A stretch of 8,675 nt of DNA from Actinobacteria bacterium UBA7422 (GCA_002469525.1 DKME01000145.1:1-8675), one strand, 5' to 3'; numbered from the stretch's first letter, positions 1 to 6,771 are shown. Notes: generated by a model from the sequence alone, not told the origin. Program-made: numbers and translations.

Positions 1-297
1 CTTGAAGCGTTCCAAAACGACCCGGAAACTGACGCGATTGTCATGATCGGTGAAATTGGTGGTGACGCGGAAGAGCGCGCTGCCGCGTATATCAAGGATC
101 ACGTGACCAAGCCGGTTGTCGGTTATGTTGCCGGATTCACAGCTCCAGAGGGCAAGACCATGGGTCACGCAGGTGCGATCGTTTCAGGTTCCTCGGGAAC
201 TGCAGTTGCAAAACAAGAGGCACTCGAAGCGGCCGGTGTTCAGGTCGGTCGTACGCCAAGTGCAACGGCAGACCTGATGCGCAAGATTCTCTCGTAG
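1..297 (+). CDS. sucD: Succinyl-CoA ligase (ADP/GDP-forming) subunit alpha, C-terminal part (5' end outside window)
   Basis: This is the last 98 residues of the alpha subunit of succinyl-CoA synthetase, the TCA-cycle enzyme that interconverts succinyl-CoA and succinate with substrate-level phosphorylation, acting in the cytoplasm as a complex with SucC. The reading frame is open from base 1, so the start and roughly 190-200 residues, including the CoA-binding Rossmann domain, lie upstream. The visible part is the ligase/CoA domain: a GEIGG segment, the VTKPVVGYVAGFTAP strand-turn, and the signature MGHAGAIVSG, whose histidine (bases 166-168) is by family knowledge the phosphorylated active-site residue. 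The tail GTAVAKQEALEAAGV also fits SucD. It ends with TAG at 295-297. sucC is expected just upstream. Whether it prefers ATP or GTP cannot be told from this subunit. Confidence 0.97.
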   Translation, partial: LEAFQNDPETDAIVMIGEIGGDAEERAAAYIKDHVTKPVVGYVAGFTAPEGKTMGHAGAIVSGSSGTAVAKQEALEAAGVQVGRTPSATADLMRKILS

Positions 298-309
298 TTT
301 TCCTGCCCA

Positions 310-331
310 AATTATCCCCCCTGAATTATCC
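310..331 (+). repeat. Short direct repeat AATTATCC x2
   Basis: The octamer AATTATCC occurs at 310-317 and 324-331, with starts 14 bases apart, just after the sucD stop. It could be chance in a short AT-richer spacer, or a pair of sites for a regulator of the following gene. No match to a known operator is claimed. Confidence 0.3.
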
Positions 332-358
332 TGGTAAAGGCACTGTGTGCCGCGACCA
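332..358 (+). other. Possible stem-loop in the sucD-perM spacer
   Basis: TGGT (332-335) can pair with ACCA (355-358), and GGCAC (339-343) with GTGCC (347-351). This gives a 4 bp plus 5 bp stem with a symmetric 3x3 internal loop and a TGT apical loop. There is no following T-run, so it is not a classical intrinsic terminator. It may be an RNA-processing or attenuation structure that separates expression of sucCD from the downstream genes, or it may be chance. The rest of the 298-389 spacer shows an 8-bp palindrome GTGGCCAC (362-369) and no convincing promoter. Confidence 0.3.
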
Positions 359-389
359 AAAGTGGCCACGGCAAAGGTAGATTGAACCC

Positions 390-1703
390 GTGAGTCACCA
401 GGCACCGCCGGACGTATCGATTCCTGTGGAGCAGGTCGAGTCCATCTCCTTGCGCGCACGACTTCACGGGGCGAGCGCATCCGTTGCGGTTGGTTCAGTC
501 GTATGGGCTGTGCTTTACGCGTTTCGGGTAATAGCTGTGACAGTGGTAATCGCCGCTGTCGTGTTACTTCCCACTTTGCTGTTTGGTGGCGATCGCCCAG
601 AAAGTGTGAAGGGCTACCTCGATGCAATCACATGGGGCTGGCTAGCCCTCAACGGTGTTCCGCCTCAACTTGGTTCGGCCACGATCACGCTGGTCCCTTG
701 GGGTTTAGCGGTTATCCCTTGGGCTTTGCTGTTTGGGGCTGGACGCTCGTATGCGCGGCGAAATCCAGATGCTGGGCGCTGGCAGGTTGTTGGCGGCGCA
801 ATCATGATTGTCATTTATGTAGGCTCGGTGTTCGCCGCCGCGCAATTCACTACTTCCATCAATGTTTCATTTGGTGGAACGTTCTCGCTGCTCATTTCGT
901 TGGCGATGGGAATTAGCGCTGTCTCAATTGGGATTCTTCAAGGGGTACGCGAGGAATTCACCGACCGAATCCCAACCCTTCTTCGTTTCGTTGCCACGCG
1001 TGGTGCAGGAGCTGTGCTCGCAATGCTCGGTGTCGCCGCGATTGCACTGGCCCTACGTCTGGTTCTCAACTTCACGTCGGTATTGGATCTATTCGTCGAA
1101 TTGAACCCTGGCTGGAGTGGCATCCTGGCAATCGTGGCCTTAACCCTGGGGTACGTCCCGGTCTTGGTTGTCTGGAGCGCCTCGTATCTCATGGGCGCAG
1201 GTTTCAGCATTGGCCCGGACGTCATGGTTTCGCCATTTATTCCGGTGACAGCGCCCACGCAACTCCCACCGTTCCCGCCCCTTGTCGCCATACCGGAAAC
1301 CGCAGGTGCGCTCGCGTGGCTGCTCCCCGCTTTGGTCGTGGTAATCGGCGTGATCTGGGGGGTTGGAATTTCTAAAGGGTTAAATAAAGAAAGTGCCCTA
1401 ATTCGCATGGTGATCGGTTTCGCGGTGGCCTGTGTGGCAGCAGCAATTTTCTTCGTCCTAGCGCTCATGTCCCTGGGGGACTTGGGCGACGTTCGGTTGG
1501 TTGCCCTCGGACCGGATCCGGTGTTGTCAGCCTCACTTTTCTGGATTCTTTTGGCCCTTGGAATCACTCCGGCCGCTGTTCTACCCGCGAAAACTTTCAC
1601 GCGTGAGCGCAGGGCAAAGATTTCAAGTGTCCCGCCGGTCAAGGAGGACGTAGAGGTAGGGGTAGGGGTAGGGGTAGAGGCAGTGGTGGAAACACGTGAG
1701 TGA
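390..1703 (+). CDS. PerM-like (DUF6350) polytopic membrane protein
   Basis: The 437-residue protein is almost entirely hydrophobic, with about 8-10 membrane segments (roughly residues 33-65, 98-117, 132-152, 163-185, 205-227, 243-270, 305-328, 339-362 and 379-400). The stretch after the seventh segment, GAGFSIGPDVMVSPF followed by a proline-rich LPPFPPL and IPE (residues 269-303), matches my memory of the DUF6350 family. The position between sucD and purN matches M. tuberculosis Rv0955 (PerM), an envelope protein linked to cell division and persistence. The function here is inferred from that. The start is GTG at 390, with a distant AAAGG (373-377) as the only ribosome-site candidate; a later GTG at codon 13 has no better one. 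The C-terminus is cytoplasm-like (KTFTRERRAK) and ends in an unusual Val-Glu/Val-Gly tail encoded by a hexamer repeat. The last 8 bases overlap the next gene. Confidence 0.85.
   Translation: MSHQAPPDVSIPVEQVESISLRARLHGASASVAVGSVVWAVLYAFRVIAVTVVIAAVVLLPTLLFGGDRPESVKGYLDAITWGWLALNGVPPQLGSATITLVPWGLAVIPWALLFGAGRSYARRNPDAGRWQVVGGAIMIVIYVGSVFAAAQFTTSINVSFGGTFSLLISLAMGISAVSIGILQGVREEFTDRIPTLLRFVATRGAGAVLAMLGVAAIALALRLVLNFTSVLDLFVELNPGWSGILAIVALTLGYVPVLVVWSASYLMGAGFSIGPDVMVSPFIPVTAPTQLPPFPPLVAIPETAGALAWLLPALVVVIGVIWGVGISKGLNKESALIRMVIGFAVACVAAAIFFVLALMSLGDLGDVRLVALGPDPVLSASLFWILLALGITPAAVLPAKTFTRERRAKISSVPPVKEDVEVGVGVGVEAVVETRE
1641..1647 (+). promoter_or_regulatory. Shine-Dalgarno-like AAGGAGG far from any start
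   Basis: AAGGAGG lies inside the PerM-like coding region (a Lys-Glu codon pair) and is the best anti-16S match near the next gene. It sits 48 bases before the GTG at 1696, too far for ordinary initiation, with the hexamer repeat in between. No ATG, GTG or TTG follows it at normal spacing. It may be chance, or a relic of a site displaced by repeat growth. Confidence 0.3.
1650..1679 (+). repeat. In-frame hexanucleotide tandem repeat (GTAGGG/GTAGAG, five units)
   Basis: Five six-base units lie in register: GTAGAG, three times GTAGGG, GTAGAG. They encode V-E-V-G-V-G-V-G-V-E (residues 421-430) at the end of the PerM-like protein. Degenerate continuation follows (GCAGTG, GTGGAA). Gain or loss of a unit would keep the frame. 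In the frame of the following gene, every unit contains a TAG stop (1651, 1657, 1663, 1669, 1675). Confidence 0.9.
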
Positions 1704-2418
1704 AAACGTGAACTCTGTCCGGATCGGTTCGGCACTGGGCTGGGCGCGAGTTGCTTATGCCAAGAACGTGCTTTCTTTCGTTGCACTTTCGGTCGTGGTC
1801 ATGATCCTTCAGTTTGGTCAGCAATTCGCGGCAGGACCTTTTACCGAAACCTTTAGCCGCTGTGTTGAAGCCGGGGGAACGGACGATGTGTTGAATTCGA
1901 CCGCGATCGCGAATTGCTTTGAGGCTGACATGGGTTCCCTTTTGCTCGTTCTCCTCATGGCCTTTGTTTTTGTGGTGGCGTCCTTCCTTGCAACCGCGGG
2001 AGTAATTCGCGGCGCGCTTTATGTCACTCTCGGGAGAAAAATAGGTTTTGCCGACACATTCACCGGCCCCTATTTCGGGGCATTCGCGCTGACTGCGCTG
2101 CTGATCATGGTCACGTTTGTGGCGGGACTCTTTCTTTTCATCGTGCCTGCGATTCTGGTGATTCTGCTTTTTCAGTTTGCCCCATTTTTCGCGTTGGATC
2201 GAGGGTTGGCACCGTTCCAATCATTGAAGGCGAGTGCGGGATTGGTCCGGCGCAACTGGCCACTTGCAATTCTGCTACTGCTTTTCAGCGCTGCGGCATA
2301 TCTGATTTCAGGATTGTTCTGGGGGATTCCTACTGTGCTGTTTTTGCCGCTCGCGGCACTCGTGACCGCATACGCCTACCGCAGCATCCAAGGCGAGATG
2401 GTTGACCCCTTCGCGTGA
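1696..2418 (+). CDS. Hypothetical multi-pass membrane protein
   Basis: I do not recognise a named family. The 240-residue protein has a short polar N-terminus, an opening helix region (about 25-40), then a polar, two-cysteine loop (C56, C74) that is probably outside the membrane. Further membrane segments lie at about 80-104, 127-166 (probably a pair), 190-206 and 208-227. The layout, with a conserved-looking FFALDRGLAPFQSLKASAGLVRRNW segment (residues 164-188) after a paired hydrophobic region and a final AYAYRSIQGE, resembles widespread uncharacterised actinobacterial membrane proteins, in which a bundle of helices is followed by an amphipathic linker. The GTG start overlaps the previous stop by 8 bases. 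It is the first possible start, because TAG lies in frame at 1675; a second in-frame GTG at 1708 is possible. No Shine-Dalgarno is in place, so coupled translation is likely. The stop shares GTGA with the purN start. Confidence 0.8.
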   Translation: MSENVNSVRIGSALGWARVAYAKNVLSFVALSVVVMILQFGQQFAAGPFTETFSRCVEAGGTDDVLNSTAIANCFEADMGSLLLVLLMAFVFVVASFLATAGVIRGALYVTLGRKIGFADTFTGPYFGAFALTALLIMVTFVAGLFLFIVPAILVILLFQFAPFFALDRGLAPFQSLKASAGLVRRNWPLAILLLLFSAAAYLISGLFWGIPTVLFLPLAALVTAYAYRSIQGEMVDPFA

Positions 2419-3008
2419 ACGCGCGCTTAGTCGTCCTGGCTTCGGGAACGGGGACTCTCCTTGAAGCCCTGTTAGATTCCAGCATTGGTGGTCAGGTTGT
2501 AGGGCTGGTGAGTGACCAGCCAGAATCCCGAGTTGTTCATGTCGCCGAATCGCGGGGGATCTTTACTCGTTGTGTGTCACTAGGTGATTACAGTTCGCGG
2601 GAATCCTGGGAGAGTGACCTGCTGGCTCAAGTAAGCGAATTAGGCCCTGACTTAATCATCGCTGCAGGCTTCATGCGAATACTGAGTCCCCAATTCGTTG
2701 ATCAATTCCCCCGTCAAATAATCAATTCGCACCCGTCCCTGCTTCCACTTTTCCCCGGAGCGCACGCGGTTCGAGACACAATGGCCGCGGGGGTCAAAGT
2801 CACCGGATGTACCGTTCATTTTATTGACCACGGTGTAGACACCGGAGAAATAATTGCCCAACAACAGGTGTCAGTACAGCCGGGTGAGAGTGAGTCTGAA
2901 CTACACGAAAGAATAAAGCTCATTGAGCGCAGGCTTCTCCCCAGAAGTATTGAACAACTTATTGAGTCCCATAGTGGGATCTCGAATTTTGGAAAGGGAA
3001 CTAAGTGA
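2415..3008 (+). CDS. purN: Phosphoribosylglycinamide formyltransferase (GART)
   Basis: PurN transfers the formyl group of 10-formyl-tetrahydrofolate to GAR, making FGAR, the third step of purine synthesis, in the cytoplasm. The 197-residue length is usual. The N-terminal nucleotide-substrate loop is SGTGTLLEALL (residues 10-20), the actinobacterial form of SGNGSN. The active-site triad by alignment to E. coli N106/H108/D144 is N104, H106 (in NSHPSLLP) and D142 (in GVDTGEI). AAGFMRILSPQF (83-94), the KVTGCTVHF strand (128-136) and the ELHERIKLIERRLLP helix (162-176) also fit. The GTG start lies in a GTGA overlap with the upstream stop. The nearest ribosome-site match (AAGG 2390-2393) is too distant, so reinitiation is likely. 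The other end overlaps purH in the same way. Confidence 0.97.
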   Translation: MNARLVVLASGTGTLLEALLDSSIGGQVVGLVSDQPESRVVHVAESRGIFTRCVSLGDYSSRESWESDLLAQVSELGPDLIIAAGFMRILSPQFVDQFPRQIINSHPSLLPLFPGAHAVRDTMAAGVKVTGCTVHFIDHGVDTGEIIAQQQVSVQPGESESELHERIKLIERRLLPRSIEQLIESHSGISNFGKGTK

Positions 3009-4558
3009 CACTCCGGCCGATTAAACGGGCCCTAATTTCAGTCTATGACAAGAGTGGAGTCGTGGAACTCGCACAAGTTCTCACCGAATATGGAGTGGAA
3101 ATAGTGTCAACGGGCAGTACGGCAGCCACGATCGAGGCAGCTGGTATTTCGGTTACCCCCGTTCCTGCAGTTACGAACTTTCCCGAGTGCCTCGACGGGC
3201 GCGTGAAGACACTTCACCCCGGAATTCACGCGGGCCTGTTGGCAGATTTGCGCAACCCGGATCATGTATCGCAACTTTCAGACCTAAATATCAAGCCATT
3301 TGATTTGGTTGTGGTCAACCTGTATCCGTTTAACGAAACGGTCGCAAGCGGGGCGGTCATCGATGACTGCATTGAACAGATCGACATTGGTGGTCCAGCC
3401 ATGATCAGGGCATCGGCAAAAAACTTTGCCAACGTGGCCGTTGTCGTCTCACCCGCGAGCTATGAGTCGGTAGTGAAAGCGATCAGGGACGGTGGCACGT
3501 CGGTGCAAGCGCGAGCAATACTCAGTGCTCAGGCTTTTTCGCACACTGCAACGTACGACATTGCGGTTGCAACCTGGATGTCAACGGTTGTCTCACCCGA
3601 CGACAGTGAATTCCCGCGTTGGCGGGGAACGGCTTGGACCCGCAGTGAAGTACTGCGATACGGGGAGAATCCGCACCAGAGTGCGGCTTCATATGTCGGG
3701 GTTGGCCACGAAGTAGGCGTGGCGAACTCGCGGCAGTTGCATGGAAAACCCATGTCCTACAACAACTTTATTGACGCTGACGCCGCACGCCGCGCGGCCT
3801 TTGACTTTCTCGAACCTGCCGTCGCGATTATTAAGCACGCGAACCCATGTGGAATTGCCTCGGGTCTTGACATTGAAGAGGCCTACCGCAAAGCACATGC
3901 CACAGACCCCGTGTCTGCTTTCGGGGGAGTCGTTGCCTCGAATCGACCGGTGACACTGGAATTCGCATCGGCTTTATCGGGTGTTTTCACCGAAGTGATC
4001 ATTGCGCCTGAATTTGATTCTGACGCTTTAATCGCACTGAAAGAAAAGGCAAATCTGCGGATTCTCGTGGCTCCAGGACCACACCCGGGTCGGCGAACTG
4101 AAGCGCGCACGATTTCAGGTGGCTTGCTTGTTCAAAGCGTTGACACAATCGACGACAGCGGAGACAATCCGGCCAACTGGACGCTAGAAAGTGGCGATCC
4201 GGTCAGTGCCGCGACACTGCGAGACCTCGAGTTCGCTTGGCGTGCCTGCCGATCGGTTAAGTCAAACGCGATTCTGTTGGCCAAGAATTTGGCTGCGGTG
4301 GGAATTGGAATGGGACAGGTTAATCGTGTCGACTCCGCGCACCTTGCGGTAAGTCGCGCAGGGGATCGAGCCGCAGGTTCTGTGGCGGCCTCTGATGCCT
4401 TTTTCCCTTTCGCTGACGGACTTCAGGTTCTCCTTGACGCGGGCGTCACCGCGGTAGTCCAACCGGGTGGCTCAGTACGCGACGCAGAAGTGATCGCGGC
4501 GGCCCAGGCTGCAGGCGTGAGCATGTATTTCACGGGAACTCGTCATTTCTTCCATTAA
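3005..4558 (+). CDS. purH: Bifunctional AICAR transformylase / IMP cyclohydrolase
   Basis: PurH carries out the last two steps of IMP synthesis: formylation of AICAR with 10-formyl-tetrahydrofolate, then ring closure. The 517 residues make the full two-domain protein. The N-terminal MGS-like cyclohydrolase domain (about 1-200) shows SVYDKSG (12-18), STGST (35-39), DGRVKTLHP (64-72), VVVNLYPF and DIGGPAMIRASAKN. The transformylase domain follows, with RYGENPHQ (218-225) and the catalytic pair K277-H278 in KHANPCG, then DPVSAFGG, the KSNAI strand, DAFFPFADG and the family C-terminus TGTRHFFH (often RHFRH or RHFAH; here Phe in the variable place). The GTG start overlaps the purN stop as GTGA and has a good AAAGGGA site at 2993-2999, five bases before it. 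No terminator is visible after the TAA. Confidence 0.98.
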   Translation: MTLRPIKRALISVYDKSGVVELAQVLTEYGVEIVSTGSTAATIEAAGISVTPVPAVTNFPECLDGRVKTLHPGIHAGLLADLRNPDHVSQLSDLNIKPFDLVVVNLYPFNETVASGAVIDDCIEQIDIGGPAMIRASAKNFANVAVVVSPASYESVVKAIRDGGTSVQARAILSAQAFSHTATYDIAVATWMSTVVSPDDSEFPRWRGTAWTRSEVLRYGENPHQSAASYVGVGHEVGVANSRQLHGKPMSYNNFIDADAARRAAFDFLEPAVAIIKHANPCGIASGLDIEEAYRKAHATDPVSAFGGVVASNRPVTLEFASALSGVFTEVIIAPEFDSDALIALKEKANLRILVAPGPHPGRRTEARTISGGLLVQSVDTIDDSGDNPANWTLESGDPVSAATLRDLEFAWRACRSVKSNAILLAKNLAAVGIGMGQVNRVDSAHLAVSRAGDRAAGSVAASDAFFPFADGLQVLLDAGVTAVVQPGGSVRDAEVIAAAQAAGVSMYFTGTRHFFH

Positions 4559-4571
4559 TACAGGGCAAGGT

Positions 4572-5549
4572 GTGAGCAGCGCAAAGGTGTTTATTCCCAT
4601 CACATTTTTGGTGGGATCACTCACGGCTTGGCAGGCACGAGCCAATGGGGAGCTAGCCGTTCTGGTGGGGAGCGGCCTCGAAGCGGCAGTGTGGAGTTTT
4701 GGCTCGGGCTTAATCATGTTGACAATCCTTTTTGCTGTTAACCGGCGCATTCGGGCTGGTGTGGGAAAAGTAGTCCGGGGTCTACGCAATCGCGACTTTC
4801 CACGTTGGCACATTCTTGGTGGTGTGCTCGGCGGCACATTTGTTGGAGTGCAAGCAAGTGTCGTTCCACTGATCGGGGTTGCTCTTTTCACCGTGGCCGT
4901 TGTTGCGGGGCAAAGTTCAAATGCACTGCTAGTTGACAGAATTGGGTTAGGGCCGGCAGGTGTGGCTGCGATCAGCCCGATCCGCGTTATTGCCAGCGCT
5001 TTGGCTGTGGGTGGCGTGCTGGTTGCAGTGTCCAATCGACTGTCAGGGGAGGTATCGGTATTGCCCGTTGCACTGTCATTTCTAGTTGGGGCATTGATTT
5101 CGGTTCAACAGGCGATCAACGGCCGAATTGGAATAACGGCCGGGAACGCTTTTTCTTCAACGTGGTTCAACTTTGTTTTTGGAACGACCGCATTAATTGT
5201 TGCCTCAGCCACCCAAGTTTTTTGGGGCGATATGTACGTCTCAGCGCTCCCGAGTGACTCGTGGTGGGTGTACACCGGCGGGATCGTCGGCGTCGTGTAC
5301 ATCGCCATGTCAGTGTGGGTTGTTCCCAAGGTGGGTGTGCTGATCTTCGTTCTGATTTCAGTCAGTGGTCAATTAACTGGCGCGTTGATTTTGGATCTGC
5401 TCATGCCAACCAGTGGAACCGTGATCACACCTACGCTGTTTATTGGTGTCGGTCTGACGTTCGTGGCTGTTGTGTTGTCAATTCTTCCTCGACTTCTGCG
5501 AAAGACGGATAGCAGTCCTAGGTCGACGAAACCCACAGCACGCAACTAA
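4572..5549 (+). CDS. YdcZ/DUF606-type membrane transporter of the DMT superfamily
   Basis: The 325-residue integral membrane protein has about ten hydrophobic segments and a polar C-terminal tail rich in Ser, Arg and Lys (310-325). It is built of two similar halves. QARANG (21-26) corresponds to QQAING (179-184), and GGVLGGTFVGVQASVVPLIG (83-102) plus VAGQSSNALLVDRIG (111-125) corresponds to GGIVGVVYIAMSVWVVPKVG (237-256) plus VSGQLTGALILDLLM (265-279). This duplicated pattern is typical of DUF606 (COG3238) relatives of EamA transporters; the substrate is not known for the family. The start is taken as GTG 4572, with AGGG (4562-4565) six bases before it; GTG 4587 is an alternative. It lies 13 bases after purH on the same strand, so it probably shares its transcript. 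The setting between purine and folate genes hints at, but does not show, a related substrate. Confidence 0.85.
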   Translation: MSSAKVFIPITFLVGSLTAWQARANGELAVLVGSGLEAAVWSFGSGLIMLTILFAVNRRIRAGVGKVVRGLRNRDFPRWHILGGVLGGTFVGVQASVVPLIGVALFTVAVVAGQSSNALLVDRIGLGPAGVAAISPIRVIASALAVGGVLVAVSNRLSGEVSVLPVALSFLVGALISVQQAINGRIGITAGNAFSSTWFNFVFGTTALIVASATQVFWGDMYVSALPSDSWWVYTGGIVGVVYIAMSVWVVPKVGVLIFVLISVSGQLTGALILDLLMPTSGTVITPTLFIGVGLTFVAVVLSILPRLLRKTDSSPRSTKPTARN

Positions 5550-5595
5550 TGCGATCCGGTGCCGGCAGTTGGTAAGCATGGGAGAGACTAGTCCC

Positions 5596-6444
5596 ATGAT
5601 TCTTGACGGGAAAGCCACAGCCACCGCGGTTAAAGCTGAACTCAAAGTTCGAGTGGAGGCGCTCAAGGCCAAGGGGATAGTCCCGGGGCTGGGCACCGTT
5701 CTCGTGGGGGATGACCCCGGTTCCCACGCATACGTGGGTGGGAAACACAAGGACTGCGCCGAAGTTGGGATTTCCTCAATCCGCGTAGACATGCCCGCCG
5801 ACTCAACCCAAATCGAAGTCGATGCCAAGATTGCCGAACTCAACGCTGACCCAGCGGTTACCGGTTACATAGTGCAACTCCCACTCCCCAAGCACCTTGA
5901 TTCAAGCCGGGTCTTAGAGCTCATGGAGCCGGGCAAAGACGCTGACGGGCTGCATCCCATGAACCTTGGCCGCCTTGTGCTCGGGATCCCCGCACCACTT
6001 CCGTGCACTCCTGCCGGAATCGTTGAGTTGCTGCGTCGCTACGAAGTTCCCATTAATGGAGCGCACGTGGTGATTGTCGGTCGCGGAGTCACAGTAGGTC
6101 GTCCACTGGGCCTATTACTTACCCGCAAGAGTGAAAACGCAACAGTCACTTTGTGTCACACGGGCACTAAGGACCTGTCAGCTGAACTCAAGCGCGCCGA
6201 CATAATCGTTGCAGCCGCTGGTGTTCCTGGGATCGTAAAGGCAAGTGATGTCAAGCCGGGTGCCGCAGTCCTTGACGTGGGTATCACACGAACAGAGGCT
6301 GGGCTCGTCGGTGACGTGGCATCCGATGTAATCGACGTCGCTGCTTTCCTAGCCCCAATGCCCGGCGGCACAGGTCCCATGACGCGCGCAATGCTCCTGG
6401 CGAATGTTGTCGCGCGCGCCGAGGAACTCGCCACAGGTTCATAG
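5596..6444 (+). CDS. folD: Bifunctional methylenetetrahydrofolate dehydrogenase / cyclohydrolase
   Basis: FolD oxidises 5,10-methylene-tetrahydrofolate with NADP and hydrolyses the product to 10-formyl-tetrahydrofolate, the donor used by PurN and PurH encoded just upstream. With ATG 5596 the protein is 282 residues, the normal length. Visible motifs are Y46 and the catalytic K50 in AYVGGK, YIVQLPLP with Q94, GKDADGLHP with D117, PCTPAG (136-141), the Rossmann loop VGRGVTVGRPLG (161-172, actinobacterial GRG for GRS) and PMPGGTGPMT (254-263). GGAGAG-like purines (5580-5586) precede ATG 5596 by about ten bases. An in-frame ATG at 5578 would add MGETSP and cannot be excluded. The longer open frame from 5470 overlaps the transporter gene and is not supported. 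The gap after the transporter is 46 bases, without a clear promoter or terminator. Confidence 0.96.
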   Translation: MILDGKATATAVKAELKVRVEALKAKGIVPGLGTVLVGDDPGSHAYVGGKHKDCAEVGISSIRVDMPADSTQIEVDAKIAELNADPAVTGYIVQLPLPKHLDSSRVLELMEPGKDADGLHPMNLGRLVLGIPAPLPCTPAGIVELLRRYEVPINGAHVVIVGRGVTVGRPLGLLLTRKSENATVTLCHTGTKDLSAELKRADIIVAAAGVPGIVKASDVKPGAAVLDVGITRTEAGLVGDVASDVIDVAAFLAPMPGGTGPMTRAMLLANVVARAEELATGS

Positions 6445-6448
6445 GCAA

Positions 6449-6751
6449 ATGGCCCAATCAGACGAGGAAAACGTGCGGCACTTACCGCGATCGCGTCTGC
6501 GCGAATGGCCAATTTCACTGGTTCTGCTCGGGATTGGTTTATCGATGATTTTCGTGGCAACCGACCATTTTCGGCGAGGCTCAGTGGTTCTGGCCGTCAG
6601 TGTCGTGTTGGCGGCTTTCCTTCGGTTATTTCTGCCCGAGAATCAAGCTGGGATGCTCTCTGTCCGCTCAAAAAGCGTCGATGTCGCCGTTATGGCCGTT
6701 TTGGGTGTGGGGTTGACCATATTTGCCCTGTGGGTTCCTGCCCCGAACTGA
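6449..6751 (+). CDS. DUF3017 small integral membrane protein
   Basis: The 100-residue protein has a charged N-terminus (residues 1-24, ending RSRLREWP) and three hydrophobic helices (about 25-40, 45-62 and 77-96). The pattern of basic residues, REWPISLVLLGIG, RRGS, FLRLFLPENQAGMLSVRSKSVDV (residues 61-83) and a final hydrophobic helix is that of DUF3017, a family found between folD and mdh in many Actinobacteria (Rv3355c beside folD in M. tuberculosis). Its function is unknown. It starts four bases after the folD stop, with only a weak AGG (6443-6445) before ATG 6449. GTG 6473 has a better GAGGA (6464-6468) and would give a 92-residue protein that keeps all helices. The two starts cannot be told apart from sequence alone. 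Confidence 0.85.
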   Translation: MAQSDEENVRHLPRSRLREWPISLVLLGIGLSMIFVATDHFRRGSVVLAVSVVLAAFLRLFLPENQAGMLSVRSKSVDVAVMAVLGVGLTIFALWVPAPN

Positions 6752-6771
6752 AAAAGATATGCGCGAGGCGG

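Noticed and set aside
1650..1679. Telomere-like GTAGGG repeats
   Set aside because: The unit resembles telomeric repeats only by chance; it lies in the middle of a core-gene cluster and inside a coding region, in frame.
938..1786. Long antisense open frame of 282 codons opposite the PerM-like gene
   Set aside because: It lies on the strand opposite a clear DUF6350 protein, gives a Thr/Ser/Pro/Arg-rich low-complexity product (partly from the hexamer repeat) and matches no family I know.
1639..2220. Antisense open frame of 193 codons, very rich in Arg, Lys, Glu and His
   Set aside because: It is the complement of hydrophobic codons of the membrane gene at 1696-2418; such composition is the expected shadow of a membrane protein.
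4472..5035. Antisense open frame of 187 codons over the purH-transporter junction
   Set aside because: Thr/Pro/Arg-rich shadow product that spans two real genes on the other strand, with no recognisable domain.
5470..5595. Upstream extension of folD to an ATG at 5470
   Set aside because: It would overlap the transporter's C-terminal 80 bases in another frame and add a 42-residue extension not seen in FolD; normal length and a purine-rich site support 5596 (or possibly 5578).
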